Positions 35,429 through 44,402 of a stretch of DNA of 64,000 bases are shown here, one piece after another (the stretch's first letter is position 1; each line of letters starts with the position of its first letter). Location: the NCBI GenBank assembly GCA_963839175.1, contig CAWIUB010000050.1, forward strand, positions 1-64,000. Reading direction: 5' to 3'. The notes below the pieces were generated by a model. The model was given only the letters and a program-made list of their open reading frames with translations, was not told where the DNA came from and did no database searches. Source of the DNA: CAWIUB01 sp963839175. GTDB lineage: Bacteria; Actinomycetota; Actinomycetes; Mycobacteriales; Jatrophihabitantaceae. The position numbers and the translations under genes are program-made.

Positions 35429-37830
35429 TGACATGGTGGGATTGATCATGACGGGTCGGGGTGGTGTTTGACGCTGTAGGCGATGGTCAGATCGGTGCCG
35501 GGGTAGATCGTCTCGGTGGCGGTGAGTTCCTGGCAGAGCGCGGCCAGTGCTCGGCTGCGCCGGGGGGCGGTGGCCGGATCGAGTCGCACGTGCAGTTGGC
35601 CGTCGCGGACGTCGATGTCGCCGGAGAGGGTGAACGCCTCGCGGACCAGCGCGCGGGCTTCGTCGTCGGCGCGGGCGTAGTGGCCGTGCAGCATGCGGGC
35701 GAGGATCGATTCGGCGTTGTAGGCGCTCATCCGGATCGCGTGGGTGATCAGCTTGCGCTCCTCGTTGAGTAACCGCGCGTCGGGGCGCACCTGGCCCAGG
35801 GGTAGGTGAGTCGGTGTCGCCCGCGATTGTGCGTTGGCCCGGTCGAGTCGCTCTAGTGCGGTGGCCAGCCCGGTGGCGGCGGCCGGGTCGACGACGGCGC
35901 GTCCGCCTGCCTCGGGTCGTCCGGCCCGGACGGTGGCGTCGTCCACGGCGCTGGCCAGGTCTGCGTTCGCGGCCGCGAGGCCGGTGCGGGCACGTTCGAC
36001 CGAGTCTCGGGTCTTCTTCTTCGCCGGGTTCGGCACCAGCCGCCGCGGGTCGTCGGGCGTGTCGGCGTAGGAGTCCAGGCCGTCGAGGGCGAAGTGCGCC
36101 CGCGCGTATTTGAAGTAGTTCTCTTGGCGCCAGCGTCGGGTCATTCGCCAGCACACCGCCGACGCGGCCAGGCGGGTGTTGGAGGTCAGGATCGGGACCT
36201 GAGCCCCGTCCTCGGCCAGCCGAGTCACCTGGCGCAGCGGCAACGTGTCGCCGCCGGGCAGTGGTAGCTCGACACTGGACTCGGCGAGCCGGTAGCGGTG
36301 GGCGACACCGTCGGGGGCCGTCCAGCCGATCGTGCGGAACGCCTGCTCGTCGACCGGGTCGAACGGGGCCTTGCGGTAGGTGAGGATGTGCAGCCCGGCG
36401 TCGATCATCGCTTTGAACACTGTTGGTGACCAGCCGCCCCGGTCGAAGATGACCGTGGGTTTGCGCCTGGGTCCGAGCACCGCGCGAAGCTGGGGTATCA
36501 GCCGGGTCAGTTCGCCGGCCAGCGACGCGCCGGGCAGGGCGGTGATGACGAACAGCGGGTCGGCCTCGGCGTCACCGATCCAGGTCTCCGCGCTGGCGTG
36601 GGCGGCCATGTGCAGGCGGGCGATGTGGGCCTTGGGCAGGTTACGGGTGCCGTAGTAGACGCGGGTGTGCCCGTCGACGTGCAAGAACCCCAGCGCTTCC
36701 GGTACGGCGGCGGCATGCGCCCTCGCCAGGCCGGCCTGCAGCTGCGCACCCCGGCGGCGGGCAGTCAGTTCGGCGAGTTTACGGCGGATCGTTTTCACCT
36801 CCGGCGCCCGATCCAGGCCGAGCAGCCGACCCAGATCGGCCGGTCGGATGCGGGTCGCGCCCTCGGCTCTCGGCTCGCGCAGCAACGCCAGGAACACCAG
36901 CATCAACACCGTCGCGCGTAGCCCGTAGAAGCCGTGACGCAGCCGGCCGTAGACGCCAGCGAACACCTCCACCAGGCGCAGGTGGGCCAGCGCCGGCAGC
37001 ACCAGCAGCAGCCCGGCCAGCGGCAGGTGCGCGCCCGGCGTGAACACCACCGGCGCTTCCTCGAGCAGCCCGTACCGGGCCAACTCCCGTTCCGCGGTGC
37101 GCGGTTCCGGTGCCGGCAACACCGGCAGGTCATCGTCTCCATCGACGTTCTCGTCATCGTCCTCGCCGGGGACGGTGTTGTCGTTCTCCTCACCGGCCGT
37201 GTCGTCGTCGATAGTGGTGGTGCCGTGTCGGGCCTGCCAGCCCGCGCTGCCGGCCCGTCGCCCGAGCGCAACCCGCACCGTCGCGGTGTCCACCCCGACC
37301 TGCGCGCCGATCGCGGCCAGGCTGGCGCCGTCGGCGTGCAGCCGGCGGATGCGGGCCACCACCTGCTCGGTCAGTTTGCTCGGACCCTTCGGACCCGGCC
37401 GGTCCGGCACCAGGCCGGTCACCCCGTCGACGGCGACCGCCTGACGCCACCGTAACAATGTCCGCGTCGTCACCGCGAACGCTTCGGACACCTCGACCGC
37501 CGACGCTATGCCGGTCTCGACCAGCTGCACCGCGGCCAGGCGACGGCCCACCAGGTCACCGGAGTCGAAGGCGAACGCGGCCAGCCCGGCCACGAACACC
37601 ACGCCGCCCTCCTCTGTCTCCACCAGCCCGGCGACCGGGCCGATCGGTGCCGCTTCGGCCGGGAGAAGCGGAAGAACCTGCTGCCTCACGCGCCCTACCC
37701 TGACAGCCCACACACCCCGATCAACCACGACAATGATTATCCCATAGTTTACGGTGCGTTCAGCGCATGACACGCCACGAATCACCCGCTACAACAAGGG
37801 AATCCGGCTCACGACCACCGCACTATGTCA
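35429..37830 (-). mobile_element. Large insertion element splitting the YihY/BrkB gene
   Basis: The boundaries are inferred from the interrupted host gene and from imperfect inverted ends: left TGACATGGTGGGATTG and right, read inward, TGACATAGTGCGGTGG. I see no clear target duplication. It carries one very large transposase gene on the minus strand. Its size of about 2.4 kb is large for a one-gene element. Confidence 0.65.
35446..37713 (-). CDS. Very large DDE-type transposase with N-terminal helix-turn-helix
   Basis: This 755-residue protein has two N-terminal helix-turn-helix regions: EAFAVTTRTLLRWRQAVAV, then VARIRRLHADGASLAAIGAQ. An acidic Asp/Glu-rich linker (about 170-195) follows. Then comes a long domain with FLHVDGHTRVYYG, TVIFDRGGWSP and WRQENYFKYARAH, which fit the D, D and E regions of an IS4-superfamily RNase H-fold transposase. 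The C-terminal helical region holds KKKTRDSVERARTGLAAANA. GTG 37713 is a plausible start. I cannot assign an IS family with certainty. The gene is intact. Confidence 0.7.
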   Translation of the reverse strand: MWAVRVGRVRQQVLPLLPAEAAPIGPVAGLVETEEGGVVFVAGLAAFAFDSGDLVGRRLAAVQLVETGIASAVEVSEAFAVTTRTLLRWRQAVAVDGVTGLVPDRPGPKGPSKLTEQVVARIRRLHADGASLAAIGAQVGVDTATVRVALGRRAGSAGWQARHGTTTIDDDTAGEENDNTVPGEDDDENVDGDDDLPVLPAPEPRTAERELARYGLLEEAPVVFTPGAHLPLAGLLLVLPALAHLRLVEVFAGVYGRLRHGFYGLRATVLMLVFLALLREPRAEGATRIRPADLGRLLGLDRAPEVKTIRRKLAELTARRRGAQLQAGLARAHAAAVPEALGFLHVDGHTRVYYGTRNLPKAHIARLHMAAHASAETWIGDAEADPLFVITALPGASLAGELTRLIPQLRAVLGPRRKPTVIFDRGGWSPTVFKAMIDAGLHILTYRKAPFDPVDEQAFRTIGWTAPDGVAHRYRLAESSVELPLPGGDTLPLRQVTRLAEDGAQVPILTSNTRLAASAVCWRMTRRWRQENYFKYARAHFALDGLDSYADTPDDPRRLVPNPAKKKTRDSVERARTGLAAANADLASAVDDATVRAGRPEAGGRAVVDPAAATGLATALERLDRANAQSRATPTHLPLGQVRPDARLLNEERKLITHAIRMSAYNAESILARMLHGHYARADDEARALVREAFTLSGDIDVRDGQLHVRLDPATAPRRSRALAALCQELTATETIYPGTDLTIAYSVKHHPDPS

Positions 37831-38117
37831 GTAGTCCAGGGCCCGGCGCGCTACTCGCCGCAGCCGGATTCGAGATCCTGCAGTACGGGTTCTCCGCCTA
37901 CCTGAGCAACTTCGCGAACTACAACCGGGTCTACGGATCGCTGGGCGCGGTGATCGCCGCCCTGTTCTTCGTCTACCTCAACGCGTCGGTGTTCCTGTTC
38001 GGGGCCGAGGTCGCCTCGGAGTACCCACCGCCGGCGACCCGCGCCGCGCCTCAGCCGGAGCGGACGGTATTCCGGCCCAGCGTCGCGGACCGACCCCGCG
38101 CGACCCCGGACAATTGA
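37831..38117 (+). pseudogene. YihY/BrkB-family membrane protein, 3' part
   Basis: In-frame coding resumes after the element with GALLAAAGFEILQYGFSAYL, NRVYGSLGAVIAALFFVYLN and LFGAEVASEYP, the conserved C-terminal helices of the YihY/BrkB family, then a hydrophilic tail. It is the continuation of 34745-35428. Confidence 0.88.
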
Positions 38118-38256
38118 TTGCCAGAGCAACAGACCCCACTATCCGCAAGCTTCCCCGATGTGTCGGATTGCCAGCCAACCGTCAGGTGCCGGCACGGCCG
38201 GGGATGTCAGGCTGGGAAGGTCGGCATCGTCGGTGTTTACGCAGGCAACGGTGATC

Positions 38257-38533
38257 ATGCTCAATCTCACTGCTGACGCTGCGCTCGAGATACGCTGGCC
38301 GATCGGTCGAAACGACCCGACGCTGCGGGCTTGCGATTATGAATGACAGCCCGGGCTCCCTCAGGCTCAGTCTTGTCGCGCTGCCGGCGGAGCATGATTC
38401 GATAATCGACGCTCTTGGCGCGAGGATCTTCCTCGATCAGCACGCGGCGAGCGTTCTTGATGACAAGACCCTTGATGTCGCCACCGACGCCGACCGCCGC
38501 CACCACTTCGCGATCGCGGAGCAAGGAACGTAA
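38257..38533 (+). pseudogene. HesB/IscA-like Fe-S protein remnant
   Basis: The start MLNLTADAALEIRWPIGRND (ATG 38257) matches the opening of actinobacterial HesB-like proteins. After frame changes near 38330-38345 the rest reads SLRLSLVALPAEHDSIIDAL, GARIFLDQHAASVLDDKTLD and FAIAEQG, the family's C-terminal half. It is frameshifted, so probably non-functional. This family often lacks the cysteines of true IscA, and none are visible here. Confidence 0.65.
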
Positions 38534-38738
38534 CCCCAGGCGGTTGCGCCGGTCTGCCAGACCATCCCGCGGCTCTGCCACGTCCATCTGTCGTGTACGA
38601 GTAACTGTCACGCGGGTCTCGGCAATGCGTCCGGAGCGAAGTGATCACTGTCCAGGGAGAGCGCCGCGTCAGAGACAGAACGGCCAGGGTCACAGCTACG
38701 AGCTGATCACGGGAAGGCTGCGGCGGTACGGTGAGTCC

Positions 38739-40394
38739 GTGCAGGCGGCACCGGCTGTGACGCGGGCGGCCGAGGCGCTCGCGGCCGGTGACTGGTCGGC
38801 GGCCCGAGCCGGCTTTGAGGCCGCGGTGGCCGAAGACGAGTCCCCGGAAGCGCTGTCCGGCCTCGGGACTGCGCTGTTCTGGCTCGGCGAGACCGACGCG
38901 GCAGTGGCGGCGACCGAGCGGGCGTACGCCGGCTTCCGCCGCAGGCGAGATCCGGCGTCGGCCGCGTTCGAAGCCATAGGCCTGTGCATGATCTACGGCG
39001 CCAGCCTGGGTAACCTGGCCGCCGCGAGTGGGTGGCTGGGCCGGCTGGCCCGGCTGGTGGACGAGTTCGATCTTGCTGCGCTGCGCGGGTGGGTGGCGTT
39101 GTGCCGGGCGAGCGAAGCCAACGCGAACGGCGATCCAAGCAGTGCGGAGAGGCACGCGAACGAGGCGTTGGAGTCGGCGCGGCGAGACAGCGATCCCGAT
39201 CTTGAGTTGTGCGCGCTGAGCGAGTTGGGCTTCACCCTGGTTCAGTCCGGGCGGCTGGCCGAAGGGTTCGCCCTGTTGGACGAGGCGATGGCCGGGGCGC
39301 TGGGCGGTGAGGGGCACCGCCGCGAGACGGTGGTCTTCACCGGGTGCCGCGCGATCACGGGTTGCTGCCAGGCGTTGGAGTACGCCCGTGCGGTGCAGTG
39401 GATCCGCGCCGCGGACGGGTTCATGCGCCGCTTCGGAAATCTGCACTTGTACACCACCTGCCGAACCGAGTTCGGCTACGTGCTGTTCTGTCAGGGCCGT
39501 TGGGAGCAGGCTGAGCAGGAGCTGCGCGGCGCGATGGACATGGGCCGTACGGGCGAGCCCCTGCTGTTCGGCGAGGCGGTGGCGATCCTCGCCGAGCTGC
39601 GGGTGGCGCAGGGGCGGCTGCCCGAAGCAGCGCAGCTGCTCACCGGCTTCGAAGATCATCCGGCTGCGGTGCGGCCGCGGGCCCAGCTGCTGCTGCGCCG
39701 CGGCGAGGCCAAAATAGCGTCCGGACTGCTGCACCGGCGGCTGGAAAGCCTCGGGCCCGAGTGCACGCCGGCGGCAGCGCTGACCGAGTTGACGGTCGAG
39801 GCCGAGATCGACGCAGGAGACATCGACGCGGCGGTGGAACGCGCTCGGCACCTGGCCAAGATTGGCGAGCGCAGCGACTCGGAGGTGGTGCGCGCTCACG
39901 GCGTGCGGGCAGTCGGCCGCGCCTGCCTCGCAGCGGACGACGGCGAGGCTGCGGCGGGTGAACTGGCCCGGGCGACGGACATGTTCATTCGCCTCGGCAT
40001 GCCCTTCGAGGTGGCCCGGACCCATCTTCTACGGGGGCGCGCCGTGCGCGACGTCGAGCCTGCCGGTGCCGTGGAGGAGGTCCAGGCCGCACTCGCCGGC
40101 TTCGCCAGCCTCGGAGCAGCCCGTGACGCCGACGAGGCGGCAGCATTGCTCCGCGAACTGGGTGTGCGAACCGCGCGTCGAGGCCCACGCGAGGTGCAGC
40201 CGCTGACCAGGCGTGAGCAGGAGGTCCTCGCGCTAATCAGCGATGGTCTGTCCAACACGCAGATCGCGCAGCGGCTGTTCCTCAGCCGCAAGACCGTCGA
40301 ACACCACGTCCGCAGCCTGTTGACCAAGCTCGGCGTAAGTAATCGCACCGAGGCCGTCGCGTGCGCCTTGGGCCACAACGCGCCGACCAAGTAG
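38739..40394 (+). CDS. LuxR-family regulator with TPR-like region
   Basis: This 551-residue protein starts at GTG 38739. About 480 residues form helical TPR-like repeats (RAAEALAAGDWSAARAGFEA, SGLGTALFWLGETDAAV, and many more). The C-terminal 60 residues are a LuxR-type helix-turn-helix (LTRREQEVLALISDGLSNTQ, FLSRKTVEHHVRSLLTKLGV). No P-loop ATPase is present, so it is a short variant of the LAL-like regulators. It is upstream of and codirectional with the methyltransferase/MFS pair and may control it. Confidence 0.88.
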   Translation: MQAAPAVTRAAEALAAGDWSAARAGFEAAVAEDESPEALSGLGTALFWLGETDAAVAATERAYAGFRRRRDPASAAFEAIGLCMIYGASLGNLAAASGWLGRLARLVDEFDLAALRGWVALCRASEANANGDPSSAERHANEALESARRDSDPDLELCALSELGFTLVQSGRLAEGFALLDEAMAGALGGEGHRRETVVFTGCRAITGCCQALEYARAVQWIRAADGFMRRFGNLHLYTTCRTEFGYVLFCQGRWEQAEQELRGAMDMGRTGEPLLFGEAVAILAELRVAQGRLPEAAQLLTGFEDHPAAVRPRAQLLLRRGEAKIASGLLHRRLESLGPECTPAAALTELTVEAEIDAGDIDAAVERARHLAKIGERSDSEVVRAHGVRAVGRACLAADDGEAAAGELARATDMFIRLGMPFEVARTHLLRGRAVRDVEPAGAVEEVQAALAGFASLGAARDADEAAALLRELGVRTARRGPREVQPLTRREQEVLALISDGLSNTQIAQRLFLSRKTVEHHVRSLLTKLGVSNRTEAVACALGHNAPTK

Positions 40395-40550
40395 GCCCGC
40401 CAGACCGAGCCCCGACGCGCGGCGCCGGCGCCGGGAGTTGCGCCACGAATTGAGGGTGTTCGTCGATGTCTCGCCATGCGCTGCGTCCGACCATGTCGAC
40501 ATCCAATCGAGGCACCGGCGCCACGCCGGCGGCGAACAGAGGAGGTCCGG

Positions 40551-41612
40551 ATGACGACCACGGCGATCGACGAGACCAAGCTGGAGGCGTTTCTCGGGCG
40601 GGTGATCGGTGACTCGGGGGCCGCGCTGAGCGTGCTGCTGACCCACCTGGGCGACCGGCTCGGCCTGTACCGGGCGATGGCCGACGGCGTACCGCTCACC
40701 GCCGCCGAACTCGCCGACCGTACCGGAACCAACGCCCGTCTCGTACAGGAGTGGCTGTCCAACCAGGCGGCCGGCGGCTACGTCTACTACGACCCCGCCG
40801 AGGGACGCTTCCGGCTGCCCGCCGAGCAGGCATTCGCGCTGGCCGACGAGTCCAGCCCGGCCATGGCGCTGGGCGGCTTCGACTTCATCGCTGCCGCGTT
40901 CCAGAGCGTCGAAAAGGAACTGGCGGCGTTCCGCACGGGCGGCGGGCTCGCCTGGGGCGACCACCACCCGCTGCTGTTCGATGCCACCGAGCGGCTGTTC
41001 CGGCCGCCGTACCGGCACCACCTGGTGCAGGAATGGATTCCGGCCACGGACGGCGTGGCGGACAAGCTCGCGGCCGGGGCGCGGGTGGCCGATGTCGGCT
41101 GCGGCTACGGCACCTCCACGGTCGTGCTCGCCACCGCCTACCCCAACTCGACCTTCGTCGGCTACGACTACCACGAGCCGTCGGTGCGAGCCGCGCGCAC
41201 GGCAGCAGCCCGGGCTGGCGTCGCTGACCGGGTCAGCTTCGAGGTCGCCGACGCCACCCAGATCCGCGGCCCGTACGACCTGATCGCGTTCTTCGACTGC
41301 TGGCACGACACCGCCGACCCACTCGGGACGGCCCGCGCCGCCCGCAACGCACTGGCCGACGGCGGATCGGTGCTGTTGGTCGAGCCGTTCGCCGAAGACC
41401 GGCTCGAAGACAACCTCACCCCACTCGGCCGGATGTCCTACGGCGCCTCGACGATCGCCTGCGTCCCGTGCTCGATCAGCGGCGGCGGGCCCGGCCTCGG
41501 CGCCCAGGCCGGCGAGAGCCGCACCCGCGAGCTGTTCACCCGGGCCGGGTTCGGCAGCTTCGACCGGGTCGCCGAGACACCGCTGAACATCGTCTACCAG
41601 GCCCGTCGCTGA
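40551..41612 (+). CDS. SAM-dependent methyltransferase (winged-helix plus class I fold)
   Basis: This 353-residue protein starts at ATG 40551 with AGGAGG upstream. Residues about 30-110 form a winged-helix dimerisation-like domain (LADRTGTNARLVQEWLSNQA, YVYYDPAEGRFRL). The class I catalytic domain follows, with motif I VADVGCGYGTST and later FEVADATQIRGPYDLIAFFD. It resembles small-molecule methyltransferases sometimes annotated as ubiquinone-type. Its stop overlaps the MFS start (TGATG), so methylation and export of one compound is a reasonable inference. Confidence 0.85.
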   Translation: MTTTAIDETKLEAFLGRVIGDSGAALSVLLTHLGDRLGLYRAMADGVPLTAAELADRTGTNARLVQEWLSNQAAGGYVYYDPAEGRFRLPAEQAFALADESSPAMALGGFDFIAAAFQSVEKELAAFRTGGGLAWGDHHPLLFDATERLFRPPYRHHLVQEWIPATDGVADKLAAGARVADVGCGYGTSTVVLATAYPNSTFVGYDYHEPSVRAARTAAARAGVADRVSFEVADATQIRGPYDLIAFFDCWHDTADPLGTARAARNALADGGSVLLVEPFAEDRLEDNLTPLGRMSYGASTIACVPCSISGGGPGLGAQAGESRTRELFTRAGFGSFDRVAETPLNIVYQARR

Positions 41613-43203
41613 TGGCGCAGCAGACACTCGCCGACCCGCGCGAGGTCAACCGGACTGGCAATGTGCGCTCGACGCGCTGGTCCACCCTTGTGGTCGCGTC
41701 GGTGACGACGTACATGCTCTTCCTGGACCTGAGCGCAGTGTCCGTCGCGCTGCCCGCCATCCAGCGCTCGCTGCACGCGACACTGTCGGGCCTGCAGTGG
41801 GTCTTCGACGCTTACGCACTCAGCCTCGCGGCGTTCCTGGTCACGGCGGGCGCGATCGCCGATCGTCGAGGTCGCAGGCTGGTCTTCCTCGCCGGGCTCG
41901 TGATTTTCACCGCCGCGTCGATGGCCTGTGGCTTGGCCGGCGACGTGACCGCCCTCAGTGTCAGCCGCGGGGTGCAGGGGGTCGGCGCTGCGGTGCTGTT
42001 CGCGGTTGGCCCAGCACTATTGGGTAACGAGTTTCGCGGAAAGCAGCGGGCCACCGCGTTTGCCGTCTACGGTGCCACGGTCGGTCTCGCGGTGGCCACC
42101 GGCCCGATCGTCGGCGGAGCACTGAGTAGTGGCCCCGGCTGGCGATGGATCTTCTTGATGAACGGGCCGATCGGTGCCGGGATGGTTGCGATCGCGCTGA
42201 TGGCGGGCGGGAGTCGAGGCTCGCCCGCGCCCAGGCGCCGGACGTCGCGGGCATGCTGTTGTTCACCGCATCGCTGGGCGCGCTGGTGCTGGCCATCATC
42301 CGCGGCAACGACAGCGGATGGCGCTCGGCAGGCAACGTCAGCCTCTACGTCCTTGCCGCGGCGAGTGGCGCCGGCTTCGTCGCCCTCGCTCATCACCGCC
42401 GCGGGCGGGCGATGTTCGACCTGCGCATGTTCGGCCATCGCACGTTCCTGAGCTCATGCCTGGTGACCATGCTGCTGGCGACCGGTGGCTTTCCGTTCGT
42501 CTTCCTCGGGACCAGCTATCTGCAGAACGTGGCAGGCAGCTCGCCGTGGCAGGCGGGTCTGCGTTTCGTGCCGATGACCGGCATGATCTTCCTGCTCGGC
42601 GGTGTGGTCGGCGAGCTGTCCAAGCGCGTGCCGTTCCGGGCACTGCTGACCCTCGCTGCGGCTGGATTCGTCGCCGGCCTGCTACTGGCAGAGCTGACCG
42701 ACGCGAACTGGACGTCGACGGTCCCGGCCGCGACCGCCCTCGGTGTCGGGATCGGCGCCCTGATGCCCACCCGGGCGGCGCTGTCCATCGGCGCCTTCGA
42801 ACCGCACCGAGCCGGCGTGGCGTCAGGGATGAGCGAAGCCTTCCAACAGGTGGGCTTTGCCCTCGGACTGGCGATCTCCGGAGCGGTGTTCCAGGCCCGG
42901 GTCACCGACGCGTTCAAAGCAACCGCGAGCGGCGCCGCCCTGGGCACGGACGCACCTGACGCTGGCGCGGCCATCAGCGCCGGGGCGATCCGTCAAGTCG
43001 CGCAGCACCTCGACGCCGGTGCGCGCCCACAGTTCCTCGACGACGCGCGCACGGCGTTCCTGACCGGCTTCCACCAGACAATGCTCGTCGGGGCGGTGAT
43101 CGCGGCCGTGGCCCTGGTGATCGCCGCGACCGGCATCAGCAACCGAGACCTGCACGAGAGCGCCCTGTCCGGCGGCGTACCGCCGGAGGTGCCACAGCCG
43201 TGA
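41612..43203 (+). pseudogene. DHA2-type MFS exporter with one frameshift
   Basis: The first frame (ATG 41612) gives a full N-terminal half: LFLDLSAVSVALPAIQRSL, VFDAYALSLAAFLVTAGAIA and DRRGRRLVFLAGLVIFTAAS (motif A region). Within the repetitive GGCGGGCGGG at about 42195-42206 the frame shifts. The second half (PDVAGMLLFTASLGALVLAI through PPEVPQP) follows in another frame. With one base added or removed it would be a complete 14-helix drug/metabolite:H+ antiporter. Either a recent inactivation or a sequencing slip. It is translationally coupled to the methyltransferase. Confidence 0.85.
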
Positions 43204-43215
43204 TCGGCAGGCAGG

Positions 43216-43824
43216 TCAGCCGGCGTGCAGGAGGTCGTGCACGGCGTCGCGGGCACGGTGCAGCAGCTGCGGGTCGTCGTGCAGGACGAAGGTGACGTTG
43301 GCACCAGCGAGGACGGCGCCCAGTTCGAACGCGAGCTGGACGGGGTCGGTGCCGGGCCGGAGTTGCCCGGCGTCGAGGGCGCGTTCGGCAACGCTGCGCA
43401 GCAGCCCGCTCCACTGCTGCTGGGAGGCGGCGATGGCGTCGTGGACCCGTCCGGTGCGGGGGCCGAACTCGACCGAGGCGGCCACGAAGAAGCAGCCGCC
43501 CGGAAAGACCCGCTGTTCGACGTAATCCAGGAACCCGTCACAGAGCGCCTCGAGTTGAGCAAGCGGCTCCGGCTGCTGGAACGCGGGCGTGACCACGCTG
43601 GCGATGAACACCTCGGTTGCTGCCCCGATGGTCGCCAACTGCAGGTCTTCCTTGGATGCAAAGTGCGCGTACAACCCGCTCTTGCTCATCCCCACCGCGT
43701 CCGCGAGATCGCCGATGGACAGCCCGGCCAACCCGCGAGTGCTGGCCAGCTCGGTGGCCGCCTTCAGGATCGCCGCGCGGGAGCGGACGCCGTCGGAGCG
43801 GGTGGCGCGGGTGCGCTGCGGCAC
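43216..43824 (-). CDS. TetR-family repressor
   Basis: This 202-residue protein has an N-terminal TetR helix-turn-helix (RSRAAILKAATELASTRG, SIGDLADAVGMSKSGLYAHF) and a ligand-binding C-terminal domain. The GTG at 43824 follows GGAGG. It is divergent from the OsmC gene at 43940, and the gap contains two matching palindromes, so it probably represses that gene and itself. It converges with the MFS gene. Confidence 0.9.
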   Translation of the reverse strand: MPQRTRATRSDGVRSRAAILKAATELASTRGLAGLSIGDLADAVGMSKSGLYAHFASKEDLQLATIGAATEVFIASVVTPAFQQPEPLAQLEALCDGFLDYVEQRVFPGGCFFVAASVEFGPRTGRVHDAIAASQQQWSGLLRSVAERALDAGQLRPGTDPVQLAFELGAVLAGANVTFVLHDDPQLLHRARDAVHDLLHAG

Positions 43825-43868
43825 GACGCCTCCATTCGCCTACGACTCGGGCCCCTTTGCACGAACCG

Positions 43869-43898
43869 TTGACAATCTAGCACGACCGGTCGTACGTT
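43869..43898 (+). promoter_or_regulatory. Promoter of the OsmC gene
   Basis: TTGACA (43869-43874) and TACGTT (43893-43898) are spaced by 18 bases and read toward the OsmC start at 43940. The first TetR operator fills the spacer. Confidence 0.55.
43882..43893. promoter_or_regulatory. TetR operator 1
   Basis: ACGACCGGTCGT is a perfect 12-bp palindrome between the -35 and -10 boxes of the OsmC promoter, 58 bases from the TetR start. Confidence 0.65.
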
Positions 43899-43909
43899 AC
43901 TGATTACAA

Positions 43910-43921
43910 ACGACCGATCGT
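43910..43921. promoter_or_regulatory. TetR operator 2
   Basis: ACGACCGATCGT repeats operator 1 with one mismatch, centred 28 bp downstream of it. Two sites suggest binding of two repressor dimers. Confidence 0.6.
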
Positions 43922-43939
43922 GCGAAGTAGGAGGCAGTC

Positions 43940-44304
43940 ATGGAACGCGCCCGCTCGCTCGTCGCCAACCGGCAGGCCCCGCTGCAGGCCGGCTACCGGA
44001 AAGATCCGGCGGCGGCGATCACCGTCAAGCATGTGCGCACCGTGCACGAGGCGGCCATCGATGCGTTGCACGGCGCGGTGGACGTGCTCGCCCCGGTGCC
44101 GCCGACCCGCTGGGAGTTCGGGCAGGACGCCAAGGGGGGCGGCTATGACGACCTGCCCAACTCCGGGCACCTGCTGTGCGCCGCGCTGGCGTCCTGCCAG
44201 GACAACATCATCCGGATGACTGCGTCACCCTCGACACGCTGCGCCGTGGCGTGCCGGTCACCCTGACCTACCCGCCGGTCCCGGCGCCCGCCGCGGCCGG
44301 CTAA
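43940..44304 (+). pseudogene. OsmC-family protein with internal deletion
   Basis: ATG 43940 has AGGAGG upstream. The first 90 residues are an OsmC/Ohr-like N-terminal part ending DLPNSGHLLCAALASCQDN, with the conserved cysteine of the alanine-rich helix. Immediately after NIIRMT the frame is lost, and another frame gives only the C-terminal end (VTLDTLRRGVPVTLTYPP) to TAA 44304. About 30-40 central residues with the second catalytic cysteine are missing. An intact OsmC paralogue is at 50343. Confidence 0.75.
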
Positions 44305-44402
44305 GACGAACGACGCGGCCTCCTGCCGGCGTCGTGGTGCCGGGCGCACCGCGCACCGCGATGGGCGGCGTTGAGCCGCGCGCAGACCCCGAGGGGGAGA
44401 AG

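Noticed and set aside
38367..40025. 552-codon minus-strand frame
   Set aside because: It is antisense to the LuxR/TPR gene, whose domains and codon usage are clear.
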